Below are positions 52,842 through 61,194 of a stretch of 64,000 nt of DNA, piece by piece. Source of the DNA: Solirubrobacter deserti (GTDB lineage: Bacteria > Actinomycetota > Thermoleophilia > Solirubrobacterales > Solirubrobacteraceae); contig NZ_JAPCID010000021.1 of the NCBI RefSeq assembly GCF_027587175.1, positions 52,507 through 116,506 on the forward strand, given 5' to 3'. Below the pieces are notes generated by a model. It was not told the DNA's origin. It ran no database searches and saw only the letters and a list, made by a program, of their open reading frames with translations. The translations under genes and the position numbers were made by a program. Within the stretch, counting starts at the first letter, position 1; every line of letters begins with the position of its first letter.

Positions 52842-54692
52842 TCAGCAGGCGACCGGCGCGCAGGTCGGGCGGCCCTCGACGCGACGGCCGCGGACGACGC
52901 TGTCGGTCACGGTGGTCGCGAGCCGGCCTGCGAGCGAGACCGTCACCGTGATCTTGGTGCCGTTGGCCAGCCGCCGGCGATCCAGGCGGCTGATGCGGAC
53001 GCGCTTGGCGCCCTTGCCGGTGGTCGTGGTCGGCTTGCACCCCTTCGAGCACCTGACCACGATGCGGGCGCCCGTGGTGGCCTTCACGTGGTAGGCGACG
53101 ACGCGGATACCGCCCTTCACGCGCCGGTAGGCGATCGACGGGTCGGCGAGCAGCCCGGCCGGGCAGCCCATCCGCGCGAGCGGGCCGCGCAGCTGCCCGC
53201 AGCGGTCGCTGCCGTCGGCGACGCCGTCGCCGTCCGCGTCGGACGCGGGGCCCGGCCCGGGTTGCGGCTGCGCCGGCGCCGGAACGCCGCGGGCCTGCAG
53301 CGCCACGACGTGCCTGCCGGCCGCGGTGTTGGACGCGAACGAGAGCGTGGCGCTGCGCGCGCCGGTCGTGGCCGCTTCGACGTGCACGCCGACGGCGCAG
53401 GTGGCGCCGGGCGCGGCCATGCAGCGCGTGCGGTCCAGGCGGAAGTCGCCCGGGTGCGCGCCGCCGAGCGCGAGGTCCTCGACGATCAGCGGAAGCGTGC
53501 CGGTGTTGGTGATCTGCACGACGCCATCGGCGCCGGTCCCGACCGTGACGTCGCCGAACGCGAGCGCCGGGTCGGCCGCGAGCGTGGTGGTCGGCGTCCA
53601 CAGGCTCGCGAAGGCCTTGACCGAGTCGTCGCTCTTGTCGTAGCTGCCCGCGACCAGCACGCGGCCGTCCGGCAACGCCGTGGCGGTGTGGTCGTCGTGC
53701 TGGGCCGGCGTCCCGGCGGACGTGTACGTGTTGGTCGCCGGGTGGTAGAGCAGCGCCTCGTCGTACGGGTAGTGGTCGAACCCGCCACGACCGCCGACGA
53801 TCAGCACCGTGCCGTCCGCCAGCGCCGTGGTCGTGGACCCCATCCGCAGCGCCGGGAACGGCGCGCGCTCGGTCCACGTGTTGGTGCGCGGGTCGTAGAC
53901 CTCGGTCCGGCTGCTCGGAGCCCACGGCGGCATGGCGTCCATGTCGAGCGCGGTCCCGCCGCTGGCGAACAGGGTGCCGTCCGGCAGCGCGGCCAGCTGG
54001 TGCCCTTCGCGGAGCACCTGCGCCTCGGCGGCGGGCGTCCAGGCGGTGCGGGCGCCGTCGAACACCGCGGTCGCGCCGGTGAAGCCGAGGAACTCGAACG
54101 CGCCGCCGGTCAACAGCACGCGCCCGTCCGCCAGGCTGGCGGCAGCCCCGCGCCCACCGCCGCCGTAGACGCTCATCGGCCACGACCAGGTGCGCGTCTG
54201 CGGATCGAAGATCTCGGCCGAGTCGTAGCCGAGGCCGCCGATCACGATCGCGCGGCCGTCCGGCAGCGTGAGCAGCTTGGGCTGGTAGCGCGGCTCGTGC
54301 GTCGAGCTGACGATCTCCCAGCGGTTGGTGGCCGGGTCGTAGAGCTCGGCCGACGTGCCCGGGTCCTCGGTCCCGCCCACGGCGAGCACCTGGCCGTTGC
54401 CGAGCCGCGCGAGCGCGTGCTCGCGGCGCGGCACGTTCATCGGCGCGGCGGCCGTCCACACGTTGGTGCGCACGTCGTAGATCTCGGCCGCGCGCATCGT
54501 GCCTCCGCCGTCCGGCATGCCGCCCGTTACGAGCACCCGGTCGCGGTCGAGCGCCACGGCCACGTGCATCGAGCGCGGGGTGATCATGTCCCCGGCGCGC
54601 ATCCAGCCGCGCGTGATCGCGGCGTTCGCCGCGGCGGCGGGGAACAGGACGAGAGCGACGGCGCACAGCGCGGCAAGGCGAGCGAACGGCAT
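52842..54692 (-). CDS. Secreted kelch-repeat protein, paralogue 3
   Basis: A 616-residue protein: signal peptide RLAALCAVALVLFPAAAANA, kelch blades ([60 protein letters not shown]), a Hydin-like domain (GVVQITNTGTLPLIVEDLAL), a calcium-type loop (SDADGDGVADGSDRCG) and the shared C-terminal domain ending GRRVEGRPTCAPVAC. All three paralogues share LLADPSI, VVAYYVKATT or VVAYHVKATT, RC/CT-rich strands and the terminal C-x-P-V-x-C. ATG 54692, nine bases after TACATT. It lies 50 bases upstream of the paralogue 2 promoter region and is divergent from the two-component system. Confidence 0.85.
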   Translation of the reverse strand: MPFARLAALCAVALVLFPAAAANAAITRGWMRAGDMITPRSMHVAVALDRDRVLVTGGMPDGGGTMRAAEIYDVRTNVWTAAAPMNVPRREHALARLGNGQVLAVGGTEDPGTSAELYDPATNRWEIVSSTHEPRYQPKLLTLPDGRAIVIGGLGYDSAEIFDPQTRTWSWPMSVYGGGGRGAAASLADGRVLLTGGAFEFLGFTGATAVFDGARTAWTPAAEAQVLREGHQLAALPDGTLFASGGTALDMDAMPPWAPSSRTEVYDPRTNTWTERAPFPALRMGSTTTALADGTVLIVGGRGGFDHYPYDEALLYHPATNTYTSAGTPAQHDDHTATALPDGRVLVAGSYDKSDDSVKAFASLWTPTTTLAADPALAFGDVTVGTGADGVVQITNTGTLPLIVEDLALGGAHPGDFRLDRTRCMAAPGATCAVGVHVEAATTGARSATLSFASNTAAGRHVVALQARGVPAPAQPQPGPGPASDADGDGVADGSDRCGQLRGPLARMGCPAGLLADPSIAYRRVKGGIRVVAYHVKATTGARIVVRCSKGCKPTTTTGKGAKRVRISRLDRRRLANGTKITVTVSLAGRLATTVTDSVVRGRRVEGRPTCAPVAC

Positions 54693-54701
54693 GGGCGAGG
54701 C

Positions 54702-54745
54702 AATGTAGATGGGCTCGGCGGACGGACCGATCGTCCGTTCGGCCA
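54702..54745 (-). promoter_or_regulatory. Promoter and upstream element of kelch paralogue 3
   Basis: Minus-strand TGGCCGAACGG (54745-54735), 27 bases, CATC-TACATT (-10 at 54707-54702), nine bases to ATG 54692. The 11-mer is identical to that of paralogue 2 and lies at the same distance, outside the coding region. Confidence 0.5.
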
Positions 54746-54809
54746 GCCTGCACGAAATCGCCACAACATCCCCTGACCGTTCGCACAGGGCGGTGACACA
54801 CTGCCCGGC

Positions 54810-55487
54810 GTGAACGGGGCGCTGATCTGCGTGATCGAGGACGAGGAGGTCATCGCGGGCGCGGTCGCCGCGCGGCTGCGCGCGGAGGGCTTCTCCGTGG
54901 AGGTCGCGCACGACGGGCACGCCGGCGTCGCGCTGTGCGAGCGCGTCCGGCCCGACCTGGTCGTGCTCGATCTGATGCTGCCCGGGCTGGACGGGCTCGA
55001 GGTGTGCCGGCGTGTACAGCGCGACCGGCCCGTGCCCGTGCTGATGCTGACCGCGCGCGGTGAGGAATCCGACCTGCTCGTGGGCCTCGCGGTGGGCGCG
55101 GACGACTACATGACCAAGCCGTTCTCGCCGCGCGAGCTCGTCGCGCGCGTGCGCGCGCTGCTGCGGCGCGTGGAGCGCCGGCCCGCGCCGCCCGGCGACG
55201 CGCTGCGGCTCGGCGGCCTGGAGATCGACCCGGCGGCGCGGCTGGTGCGTCTGGACGGCGACGTCGTGCACCTCACGCCGACCGAGTTCGACCTGCTCGC
55301 CCTGCTGGCGGCGCGGCCCGGCGCCGTCTTCTCGCGCGAGCAGCTGCTCGCGGACGTCTGGGGCTGGCGCGACGGCTCCGGCCAGCGGACCGTGGACTCG
55401 CACGTCCGCGGGCTGCGGCGCAAGCTGGGCTCCGACCTCGTGCGTACCGTCCACGGCGTCGGCTACGCGCTGGAGGCCCCGGCGTGA
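54810..55487 (+). CDS. OmpR/PhoB-family response regulator
   Basis: A 225-residue protein. The receiver domain has the acidic pair IEDEE, phospho-acceptor Asp in VVLDLMLPGLDG, Thr in MLTARGEE and Lys in DYMTKPFSPRELVARV. The C-terminal winged helix is HLTPTEFDLLALLAARPGAV...QRTVDSHVRGLRRKLG. It should be phosphorylated by the kinase encoded next (GTGA overlap) and bind DNA as a dimer. It is divergent from kelch paralogue 3 with 117 bases between; a CCGTTCG (54778-54784) like the core of the kelch upstream element is present, so it might control the kelch genes. Confidence 0.92.
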   Translation: MNGALICVIEDEEVIAGAVAARLRAEGFSVEVAHDGHAGVALCERVRPDLVVLDLMLPGLDGLEVCRRVQRDRPVPVLMLTARGEESDLLVGLAVGADDYMTKPFSPRELVARVRALLRRVERRPAPPGDALRLGGLEIDPAARLVRLDGDVVHLTPTEFDLLALLAARPGAVFSREQLLADVWGWRDGSGQRTVDSHVRGLRRKLGSDLVRTVHGVGYALEAPA

Positions 55488-56491
55488 GGCCGCTCGACCG
55501 CCTGAGCTCGATCAAGGTCAAGCTCGGCGTCGTGATCGTCGCCACGGTCGCCGGCACCGTGCTCGTGCTCATCGCCGGGCTCAAGCTGGGCCTGGGGCTG
55601 GAGATCCGGACACTGGCCGCCGCCGTGATCGCGCTCGCGATCGTGCAGTTCCTCGCCCGCGGGATGACCTCGCCGCTGCGCGAGATGGCGGCCGCGGCCT
55701 CGGCGATGGCCCGCGGCGACTACGGCCGGCGCGTGACCGCGAGCTCGCGCGACGAGGTCGGCGAGCTGGCGCGCGCGTTCAACGCGATGGCCGCCGAGCT
55801 GGCCGACGTCGATCGCATGCGGCGGGACCTGGTGGCGAACGTCTCGCACGAGCTGCGCACGCCGATCGGCGCGCTGCAGGCGCTGCTGGAGAACCTGGTG
55901 GACGGCGTCGAGCCGGTCGACCCGGCCGCGCTGCGGACGGCGCTCGTGCAGACGGAGCGGCTGGGCCGCCTGGTCGAGCAGCTGCTGGACCTCTCGCGGC
56001 TGGAGAGCGGCGCGCTGGCGCTGCGCCCCGCGCCGTTCCCGGTGCGGCCGCTGCTCGAGCAGGCGACCCGCGAGTGCGAGATCGGCGAGGCCTTCATGTC
56101 GCGCCCCGTGTGGCTGCGCGTGGACGTCCAGCCCGGCGACCTGCGCGCGCTGGGCGACTCCGAGCGCCTGCACCAGGTGGTCTCGAACCTGCTCGACAAC
56201 GCGGTCCGCCACTCCCCACAGGACGGCCGCGTCTGGTTGAGCGCCCACGCCGCGACCGACGGCGTGACCACGATCGAAGTGGCCGACGAAGGCCCCGGCA
56301 TCCCACCCGAGGAGGCGGAGCGAGTGTTCGAGCGATTCCACCGCGTCGACGCGGCCCGCGCGGCCCGCGACGGCGGCACCGGCCTGGGCCTGGCGATCGC
56401 CCGCTGGATCGTCGACGCGCACGGCGGCACGATCGCCGTACGCGAGCGCGAGCCCAACGGCTGCCGCGTCGTCGTGGAGCTGCCGCGATGA
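55484..56491 (+). CDS. Sensor histidine kinase with HAMP domain
   Basis: A 335-residue membrane kinase with two N-terminal hydrophobic segments (VKLGVVIVATVAGTVLVLIA, LAAAVIALAIVQFLARG) separated by only a few residues, so there is almost no extracellular sensor. HAMP follows (SPLREMAAAASAMARGDYGR). The H box is VANVSHELRTPIGALQ with the phospho-His; N box VVSNLLDNAVRHSP; G boxes VADEGPGIPPEEAERVFERF and GGTGLGLAIARWIV. It pairs with the upstream response regulator. GTG 55484 overlaps that gene's stop; the next gene overlaps its own stop as ATGA. The lack of a sensor suggests it senses membrane state or a partner protein, perhaps the DUF4173 protein. Confidence 0.9.
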   Translation: MRPLDRLSSIKVKLGVVIVATVAGTVLVLIAGLKLGLGLEIRTLAAAVIALAIVQFLARGMTSPLREMAAAASAMARGDYGRRVTASSRDEVGELARAFNAMAAELADVDRMRRDLVANVSHELRTPIGALQALLENLVDGVEPVDPAALRTALVQTERLGRLVEQLLDLSRLESGALALRPAPFPVRPLLEQATRECEIGEAFMSRPVWLRVDVQPGDLRALGDSERLHQVVSNLLDNAVRHSPQDGRVWLSAHAATDGVTTIEVADEGPGIPPEEAERVFERFHRVDAARAARDGGTGLGLAIARWIVDAHGGTIAVREREPNGCRVVVELPR

Positions 56492-57948
56492 GCGAGTGGA
56501 TCGATCCGCCGCCGGCGCACCCGCCGACCGTGGCGGTCGGCGCCGAGGCGTCGCGGCCGGCGTGGTCGCCGCCGAGCCGGTTCGTCGCCGCGCGCGACGC
56601 CGTGCCGGCGGCTTCGGCGCGGGCCGTGATCGCCGTCGCGGTCGGGGCCGGCGCGATCGTCGTGGGCTCACCGCTCGGGCTCGGGTTGAGCCTCGTGCTG
56701 CTGGCGATGGGCGTGATCGTCGCGCGCGTCAAGCGGATGGCGGTCGTGCCCACCGCGGATCTGCGGACGCGTCCGGCGCCGGACGTGCGCGACCGCTGGA
56801 CGCTCGTGTGGTGGACGCTCGCGGCCGCGCTGGCGCTCGTGCCGGTGTTGCGGGCGGCGACCTGGGTCGTCGTGCCGTGCATGCTCGTCGCCGTGGCGGC
56901 GGCGTCGCTGGCCGCGGCGGACGGGCGGCGCTGGGGTGAGCTGTGGGCCGGGCTGGGCGCCGTGTGGGCGCGGCTGCCGCTCGGGCCGGTGCTCGCCGTG
57001 CTCAGCGCGGGCCGCGGCGCGGGGTTCGGCCCGGCGGCGCGCGGCGCGGTGCTGACCGCGCTCGTGCTGGCCGTGTTCGTGCCGCTGCTGGCCAGCGCGG
57101 ACATGGCGTTCGCGGAGATCCTGGACACGGTCGCGCCGGGCTTCGACCTGCCGGTCACGCGTGCGTTCGTGATCGCCGCGTTCGTGGCCCTCGGTGGCGC
57201 GCTGCTGTACGTCGCCGTGGCGCCGTACCGGCCGCAGGCGGTCGCGGTCCGGCGCACGCTCGGCCGGGCCGAGTGGACGCTGCCGCTCGGCGCGCTCGTC
57301 GCGCTGCTGGGCGGCTTCGCGGCGCTGCAGTTCGCGACGCTGTTCGCGGGCGACCGCCACGTGCTCCAGACCGCCGGCTTGACCTACGCCGAGTACGCGC
57401 GCTCCGGCTTCGCGCAGCTGCTGGTGGTCGCGGCGCTCACGCTCGCGGTGGTCGCCGCGGCGGGCCGCTGGGCGCGTGACGGGGGCACGCTGTTGCGCGT
57501 GCTCCTCGCCGCGCTGTGCCTGCTCACGCTGGTGGTGCTGGCGTCGGCGCTCAAGCGGCTCGGCCTCTACGAGGAGGCGTACGGGTTCACGCGGCTGCGG
57601 TTCGTCGCGCACGCGATCCTGCTGTGGCTGGGCGCGCTGTTCGTGCTGGTCCTGCTCGCCCGCGGCGCGCAGTGGCTGCCGCGCGCGGCGCTCACGCTCA
57701 CGCTCGCGACGTTCCTGGCGTTCGCGCTGGCCGACCCGGATCGCCGGATCGCGCAGTGGAACGTGGATCGCTTCGAGCGCACGGGCAAGGTCGACGCGGA
57801 CTACCTCGGCTACCTCTCCGCCGACGCGATCCCCGCGTTGAAGGGCATGAGGTGCGTGCCGGACGTCCCGCGCTCGGACGGCCTCGCCGGCCTGAACCTC
57901 GGCCGCGCGCAGGCGCGCGCTTCCGGGGTGCGCTCCAATGGCTGTTGA
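56488..57948 (+). CDS. DUF4173/DUF4153-type multi-pass membrane protein
   Basis: A 486-residue protein with about eleven transmembrane helices after a Pro-rich N-terminus. Family landmarks are the central loop SADMAFAEILDTVAPGFDLP, AGLTYAEYARSGFAQLLVVA and RLGLYEEAYGFTRLRFVAHA, then the C-terminal region LADPDRRIAQWNVDRFERTGK and VDADYLGYLSADAIPALKG. The function of this family is unknown; it is often next to two-component systems. Coupled to the kinase gene by an ATGA overlap, so it may be a sensor partner. Confidence 0.8.
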   Translation: MSEWIDPPPAHPPTVAVGAEASRPAWSPPSRFVAARDAVPAASARAVIAVAVGAGAIVVGSPLGLGLSLVLLAMGVIVARVKRMAVVPTADLRTRPAPDVRDRWTLVWWTLAAALALVPVLRAATWVVVPCMLVAVAAASLAAADGRRWGELWAGLGAVWARLPLGPVLAVLSAGRGAGFGPAARGAVLTALVLAVFVPLLASADMAFAEILDTVAPGFDLPVTRAFVIAAFVALGGALLYVAVAPYRPQAVAVRRTLGRAEWTLPLGALVALLGGFAALQFATLFAGDRHVLQTAGLTYAEYARSGFAQLLVVAALTLAVVAAAGRWARDGGTLLRVLLAALCLLTLVVLASALKRLGLYEEAYGFTRLRFVAHAILLWLGALFVLVLLARGAQWLPRAALTLTLATFLAFALADPDRRIAQWNVDRFERTGKVDADYLGYLSADAIPALKGMRCVPDVPRSDGLAGLNLGRAQARASGVRSNGC

Positions 57949-58517
57949 TGCGTGAGTTCTACGAGGCGTTCTGGGCCGACGCGCCGCAGGACCCCGAGCC
58001 GTACGAGTGGGAGCGCCGCAAGCGGCTCCTGCTCGCGGAGGTCCGGCCCGGCGACCGCGTGCTCGACCTGGGCTGCGGGGCGGGCCGCTTCCTGGCGCTG
58101 CTGGACGACGCGGTCGGCGTCGAGATCGCCGAGGAGGCCGCGCGGCGTGCCCGCGCCAACGTGCCCGGCGCGGACGTGCGGGTCGCCGAGGACACGCTGC
58201 CCGTCGGCCACGGCGAGTTCGACCTGGTCTGGTGCTCGGAGACGCTCGAGCACATCCCGGACGTCGGCGCCACGCTCAACGAGCTCCGGCGCGTGCTGCG
58301 CCGCGGCGGCCGCGCGCTGATCACCGTCCCGTACCACGGCCGCGTGCAGGCGGCGATGGTCGCGCTCACGCGCTTCGAGACCCACTTCGACCCGCTCGGC
58401 CAGCACGTGCGCTTCTTCACGCGCCGCTCGCTGACCGCCGCGCTCGAGTTCGCCGGCTTCGAGGCGAGCGTCGGCCGCGACGGCCCGTTCCTGGTCGCCC
58501 GCGCGACGCGGACCTAG
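57948..58517 (+). CDS. Class I SAM-dependent methyltransferase
   Basis: A 189-residue protein of the Methyltransf_11 type: motif I RVLDLGCGAGRFLALLDD, acidic residue in VGVEIAEEAA, motif II-like FDLVWCSETLEHIPDVGATL, motif III VLRRGGRALITVPYHGR. The substrate is unknown. Starts at ATG 57948, overlapping the preceding stop by one base (TGATG), so it is the fourth gene of the two-component operon. It converges on the O-antigen-ligase-like gene with a four-base overlap. Confidence 0.85.
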   Translation: MREFYEAFWADAPQDPEPYEWERRKRLLLAEVRPGDRVLDLGCGAGRFLALLDDAVGVEIAEEAARRARANVPGADVRVAEDTLPVGHGEFDLVWCSETLEHIPDVGATLNELRRVLRRGGRALITVPYHGRVQAAMVALTRFETHFDPLGQHVRFFTRRSLTAALEFAGFEASVGRDGPFLVARATRT

Positions 58518-60607
58518 GGCGTGCCCGCGATCGTGCGGGAGGCGACGACCACGTCCGACCAGCTGCGCCGGTGCCGCGGATCGAGGAAGAACGCCACCTG
58601 GAACGCGCTCAGGGCCCCGCGCGCGTCGCCCATCGAGAGCCGCGTCTGGCCCAGCCGGCGCCACGTCTCCACGTTGGCGGGCTCAAGCTCGATCGCGTCG
58701 CCAAGGGCGCGCAGCGCCGCCTCACGGTTCCCGCGCGCCTGCTCGATCGCGGCCAGCTCGAAGAGCGGATCCACCGCCAGTGGGTTGCGCTGATGGGCGA
58801 TGCGGGCGATCGCCGCCGCCTGCGGGAGCTGGCCCTGCTCCACCCGCGCGAGCGCCGCGTCCTGCGCGTTCAACGCGCGGATCGGTTGCAGCGCGCTCCA
58901 GGACGCGACCAGCGCGATCACCACCACCAACGCGGCCACGGCGGCACGCGCCCGCAGCGGGGCGCGGGCGGGCTCGGGCTCGGGGGCGCCGAAGCGCTCA
59001 CGCAGCGTGGGCAGCGAGACCACGAAGCCGGCGCAGATCAACGCGGTGAGCGCGTTCGCGGGCACGAACCACGTCCAGTCGACGGCGGAATGCACGCCGA
59101 AGACGATCACGACCACCGCCAGCGTCGCGACGCCCACGCGCTGCGCGTCCCAGTGCAGGTCCCGGTCCTTGCGGCGCAGACCGCTCGCCCGCGCCGCCGT
59201 CACCAGCCACGCGCCGGCGGCGAGCAGCGACAGCCCGAGCCCGATCCAGCCGAGGTCGGACATCGTCTGCGGGATGTAGCCGTGCGCGTGCTCGACCCGG
59301 CGCTCGTCCACCCGGTAGCGCAGCCGTAGCGTCCCGTAGGAACCGGCTCCCGTGCCCAGCCAGGGCGCCTGCGCGTGGATCTTGGACGCCTCGCGCCAGT
59401 AGCGGGCGCGCCCGGAGGAGGTCTCGGTGAGGCGCGTCGGCGAGTTCGTCGGCGCGGACACGGCCGGGTCGGTGGCCTGCTTCCACGCCTTGGACAGCTG
59501 ACCGCCGAGGCCGCCCGACGCGTTCGCCAGCATGATGATCACGACGACCGGGACGGCGAGCAGCGCGGCGACGAGCGTGCGGGCTGCGCGAGCGCGCGTC
59601 CGAGCGCCGGGGGGGTGGACCGCGGACAGGAAGCCGACCGCGAGCCCGGCGATCGTCGTGGTGACGAGCAACAGCAGCAGCAGCGCGCCGAGCGCCTGCC
59701 CGGAGTCGATGCGCAACGCGAGCTCCGCGCCGTCGCGCGTGAGGCCGTCCTGGGAGGACGCCCACACGAACAGCGGCAGGACGGTCAGCACCACGCCGGC
59801 GAGCGCGACCACGCCGCGCAGCCGCAGCGGCACGAACGCGAACCACAGCGCGAGCCCGATCGCGAGCGCGAGCAGCGCTCCGCGGCTGTAGGCCATCAGC
59901 AGTGCGGTCACGGCGATGCCGAGCCCCGGCCACGCGAGCACGTTGAACGCGGCGTGGCCGGAACGGCGCGCGGCCAGCCACAGCAAGGGCGGGATGCCGA
60001 GCGCGGCGGTCAACCCGACGCTGTTCCAGTAGTCCGAGGGTGGGCGCAGGCGCGCGAACGAGTCGTTCGGCGCGAGCAGGCCCGGGAAGACCTTCGACAG
60101 CAGCGACCAAAGCGACAGCGCCACGGCGCCGCACGCGATGCCGTACAGGACCGCGCTCCAGCGACCCGGCGCGAGGCGCCCGACCGCGAGCGCGCCCGCG
60201 AACGCCGCCAGATACGTGAGCGTGCGCATCGCCTCGATCCACGAGTCGTTCGGCATCAGCGACCACGTGATCGACGCCGTCGTGTACACCGCCAGCAGCG
60301 CGAACGAGGCGAGGGCCACGGCGCCGCGGAAGCGCGCCGGCGCGCCCGACACGCGCGGCGCCAGCAGCGCGAGCGCGAACAGCGTCGCGCCCGCGAGCAT
60401 GATCCCGATCTGGGTCCACGTGGTGCGCTCGAGCTGTGAGCCGCCGCGCGAAGCGAACGCCGTCGCCACGATGGCGATCACGATCGCGATCGTCAGCGGA
60501 TGCCCCGACCGCGGCGGTTCCGGAAGGTCCAGCGCCTGCAGCCGGCTCCGCAGCGCGCCCCGGGTCGCTACGTAGCGTCTACGACGGCGACGAGCGAGTG
60601 AGGACAC
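58514..60607 (-). CDS. O-antigen ligase/Wzy-like membrane protein with C-terminal TPR
   Basis: A 697-residue protein with about 12 hydrophobic helices. The Wzy_C/ligase signature is the large periplasmic loop (SSGRARYWREASKIHAQAPW, LGTGAGSYGTLRLRYRVDER, EHAHGYIPQTMSDLGWIGLG) followed by more helices. The C-terminal 130 residues form TPR repeats (NREAALRALGDAIELEPANV, GDARGALSAFQVAFFLDPRH). These proteins polymerise or ligate lipid-linked glycans. GTG 60607 lies 29 bases inside the upstream gene; ATG or GTG further in would cut the first basic segment. Likely partner of the glycosyltransferases. Confidence 0.82.
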   Translation of the reverse strand: MSSLARRRRRRYVATRGALRSRLQALDLPEPPRSGHPLTIAIVIAIVATAFASRGGSQLERTTWTQIGIMLAGATLFALALLAPRVSGAPARFRGAVALASFALLAVYTTASITWSLMPNDSWIEAMRTLTYLAAFAGALAVGRLAPGRWSAVLYGIACGAVALSLWSLLSKVFPGLLAPNDSFARLRPPSDYWNSVGLTAALGIPPLLWLAARRSGHAAFNVLAWPGLGIAVTALLMAYSRGALLALAIGLALWFAFVPLRLRGVVALAGVVLTVLPLFVWASSQDGLTRDGAELALRIDSGQALGALLLLLLVTTTIAGLAVGFLSAVHPPGARTRARAARTLVAALLAVPVVVIIMLANASGGLGGQLSKAWKQATDPAVSAPTNSPTRLTETSSGRARYWREASKIHAQAPWLGTGAGSYGTLRLRYRVDERRVEHAHGYIPQTMSDLGWIGLGLSLLAAGAWLVTAARASGLRRKDRDLHWDAQRVGVATLAVVVIVFGVHSAVDWTWFVPANALTALICAGFVVSLPTLRERFGAPEPEPARAPLRARAAVAALVVVIALVASWSALQPIRALNAQDAALARVEQGQLPQAAAIARIAHQRNPLAVDPLFELAAIEQARGNREAALRALGDAIELEPANVETWRRLGQTRLSMGDARGALSAFQVAFFLDPRHRRSWSDVVVASRTIAGTP

Positions 60608-61181
60608 GGCGTCGGGCGAAGGGCACGGCCATCGCGATCGCTGCGGCCACCAGCAGCGCGAGGACGACGATCACCGTGCCCGGCAGATCGTTGCGGCCGA
60701 CGCTCGCCGCCGGCGAGATCGGGCGGCCGTTGACCTCCACGGGCTCGCGGCCCTCGAGGTTGGCGCGGTCGATGGCCTTGAAGTCCTCCGGCGTCGAGGG
60801 GCCGATGACGATGCCCGGGTCGCGCCCCGAAGGCGTGGCGGAAGCAGCGGGTGCCGGACCCGAGTTCGTCGTGCCGCCCGTGCCGCCGGTGCTGTCGGAC
60901 AACCCGCCGCCCCCGGAGCTGTTGTCGCCGCTGCTCGGGTCCTTGGTCGACGCCGTCTTCGCGGAGATCTCGCGCGAGAGCACGTCACCGCAGTCCGAGT
61001 ACTCCTCGAGCTCGGCGGGCATGTCGTTGCGGGCGGCGCGCATCTCAGAGGCGGAATAGTCGCCCTGGAGGATTCCGTCGTCCGCGCAGTCGCGCAGGAT
61101 GTCTTCGGTTCCCTGCGCGGAAGCGACCGAGGGGACGAGGAGCAGCGCCGCGAGCAAGGCCAAGAAGATGGTCCGTCGCAT
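60579..61181 (-). CDS. Membrane-anchored extracytoplasmic protein
   Basis: A 200-residue protein: signal peptide MRRTIFLALLAALLLVPSVASA, a short domain with two cysteines (ILRDCADDGILQGDYSASEM and EEYSDCGDVL), a long disordered Ser/Gly/Thr linker, then a C-terminal transmembrane helix (LPGTVIVVLALLVAAAIAMA) and a basic tail (FARRRVLTRSS). This is a typical membrane-tethered surface protein of unknown role. GTG 61193 is a possible longer start. It lies between the glycosyltransferases and the ligase-like gene and may belong to the same export machinery. Confidence 0.65.
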   Translation of the reverse strand: MRRTIFLALLAALLLVPSVASAQGTEDILRDCADDGILQGDYSASEMRAARNDMPAELEEYSDCGDVLSREISAKTASTKDPSSGDNSSGGGGLSDSTGGTGGTTNSGPAPAASATPSGRDPGIVIGPSTPEDFKAIDRANLEGREPVEVNGRPISPAASVGRNDLPGTVIVVLALLVAAAIAMAVPFARRRVLTRSSPS

Positions 61182-61194
61182 TGGCAAGTTCACG

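Noticed and set aside
50917..54801. Apparent 1294-codon fusion of two kelch proteins
   Set aside because: The upstream part is a shadow frame of paralogue 3; a signal peptide and promoter mark a separate start at 52785.
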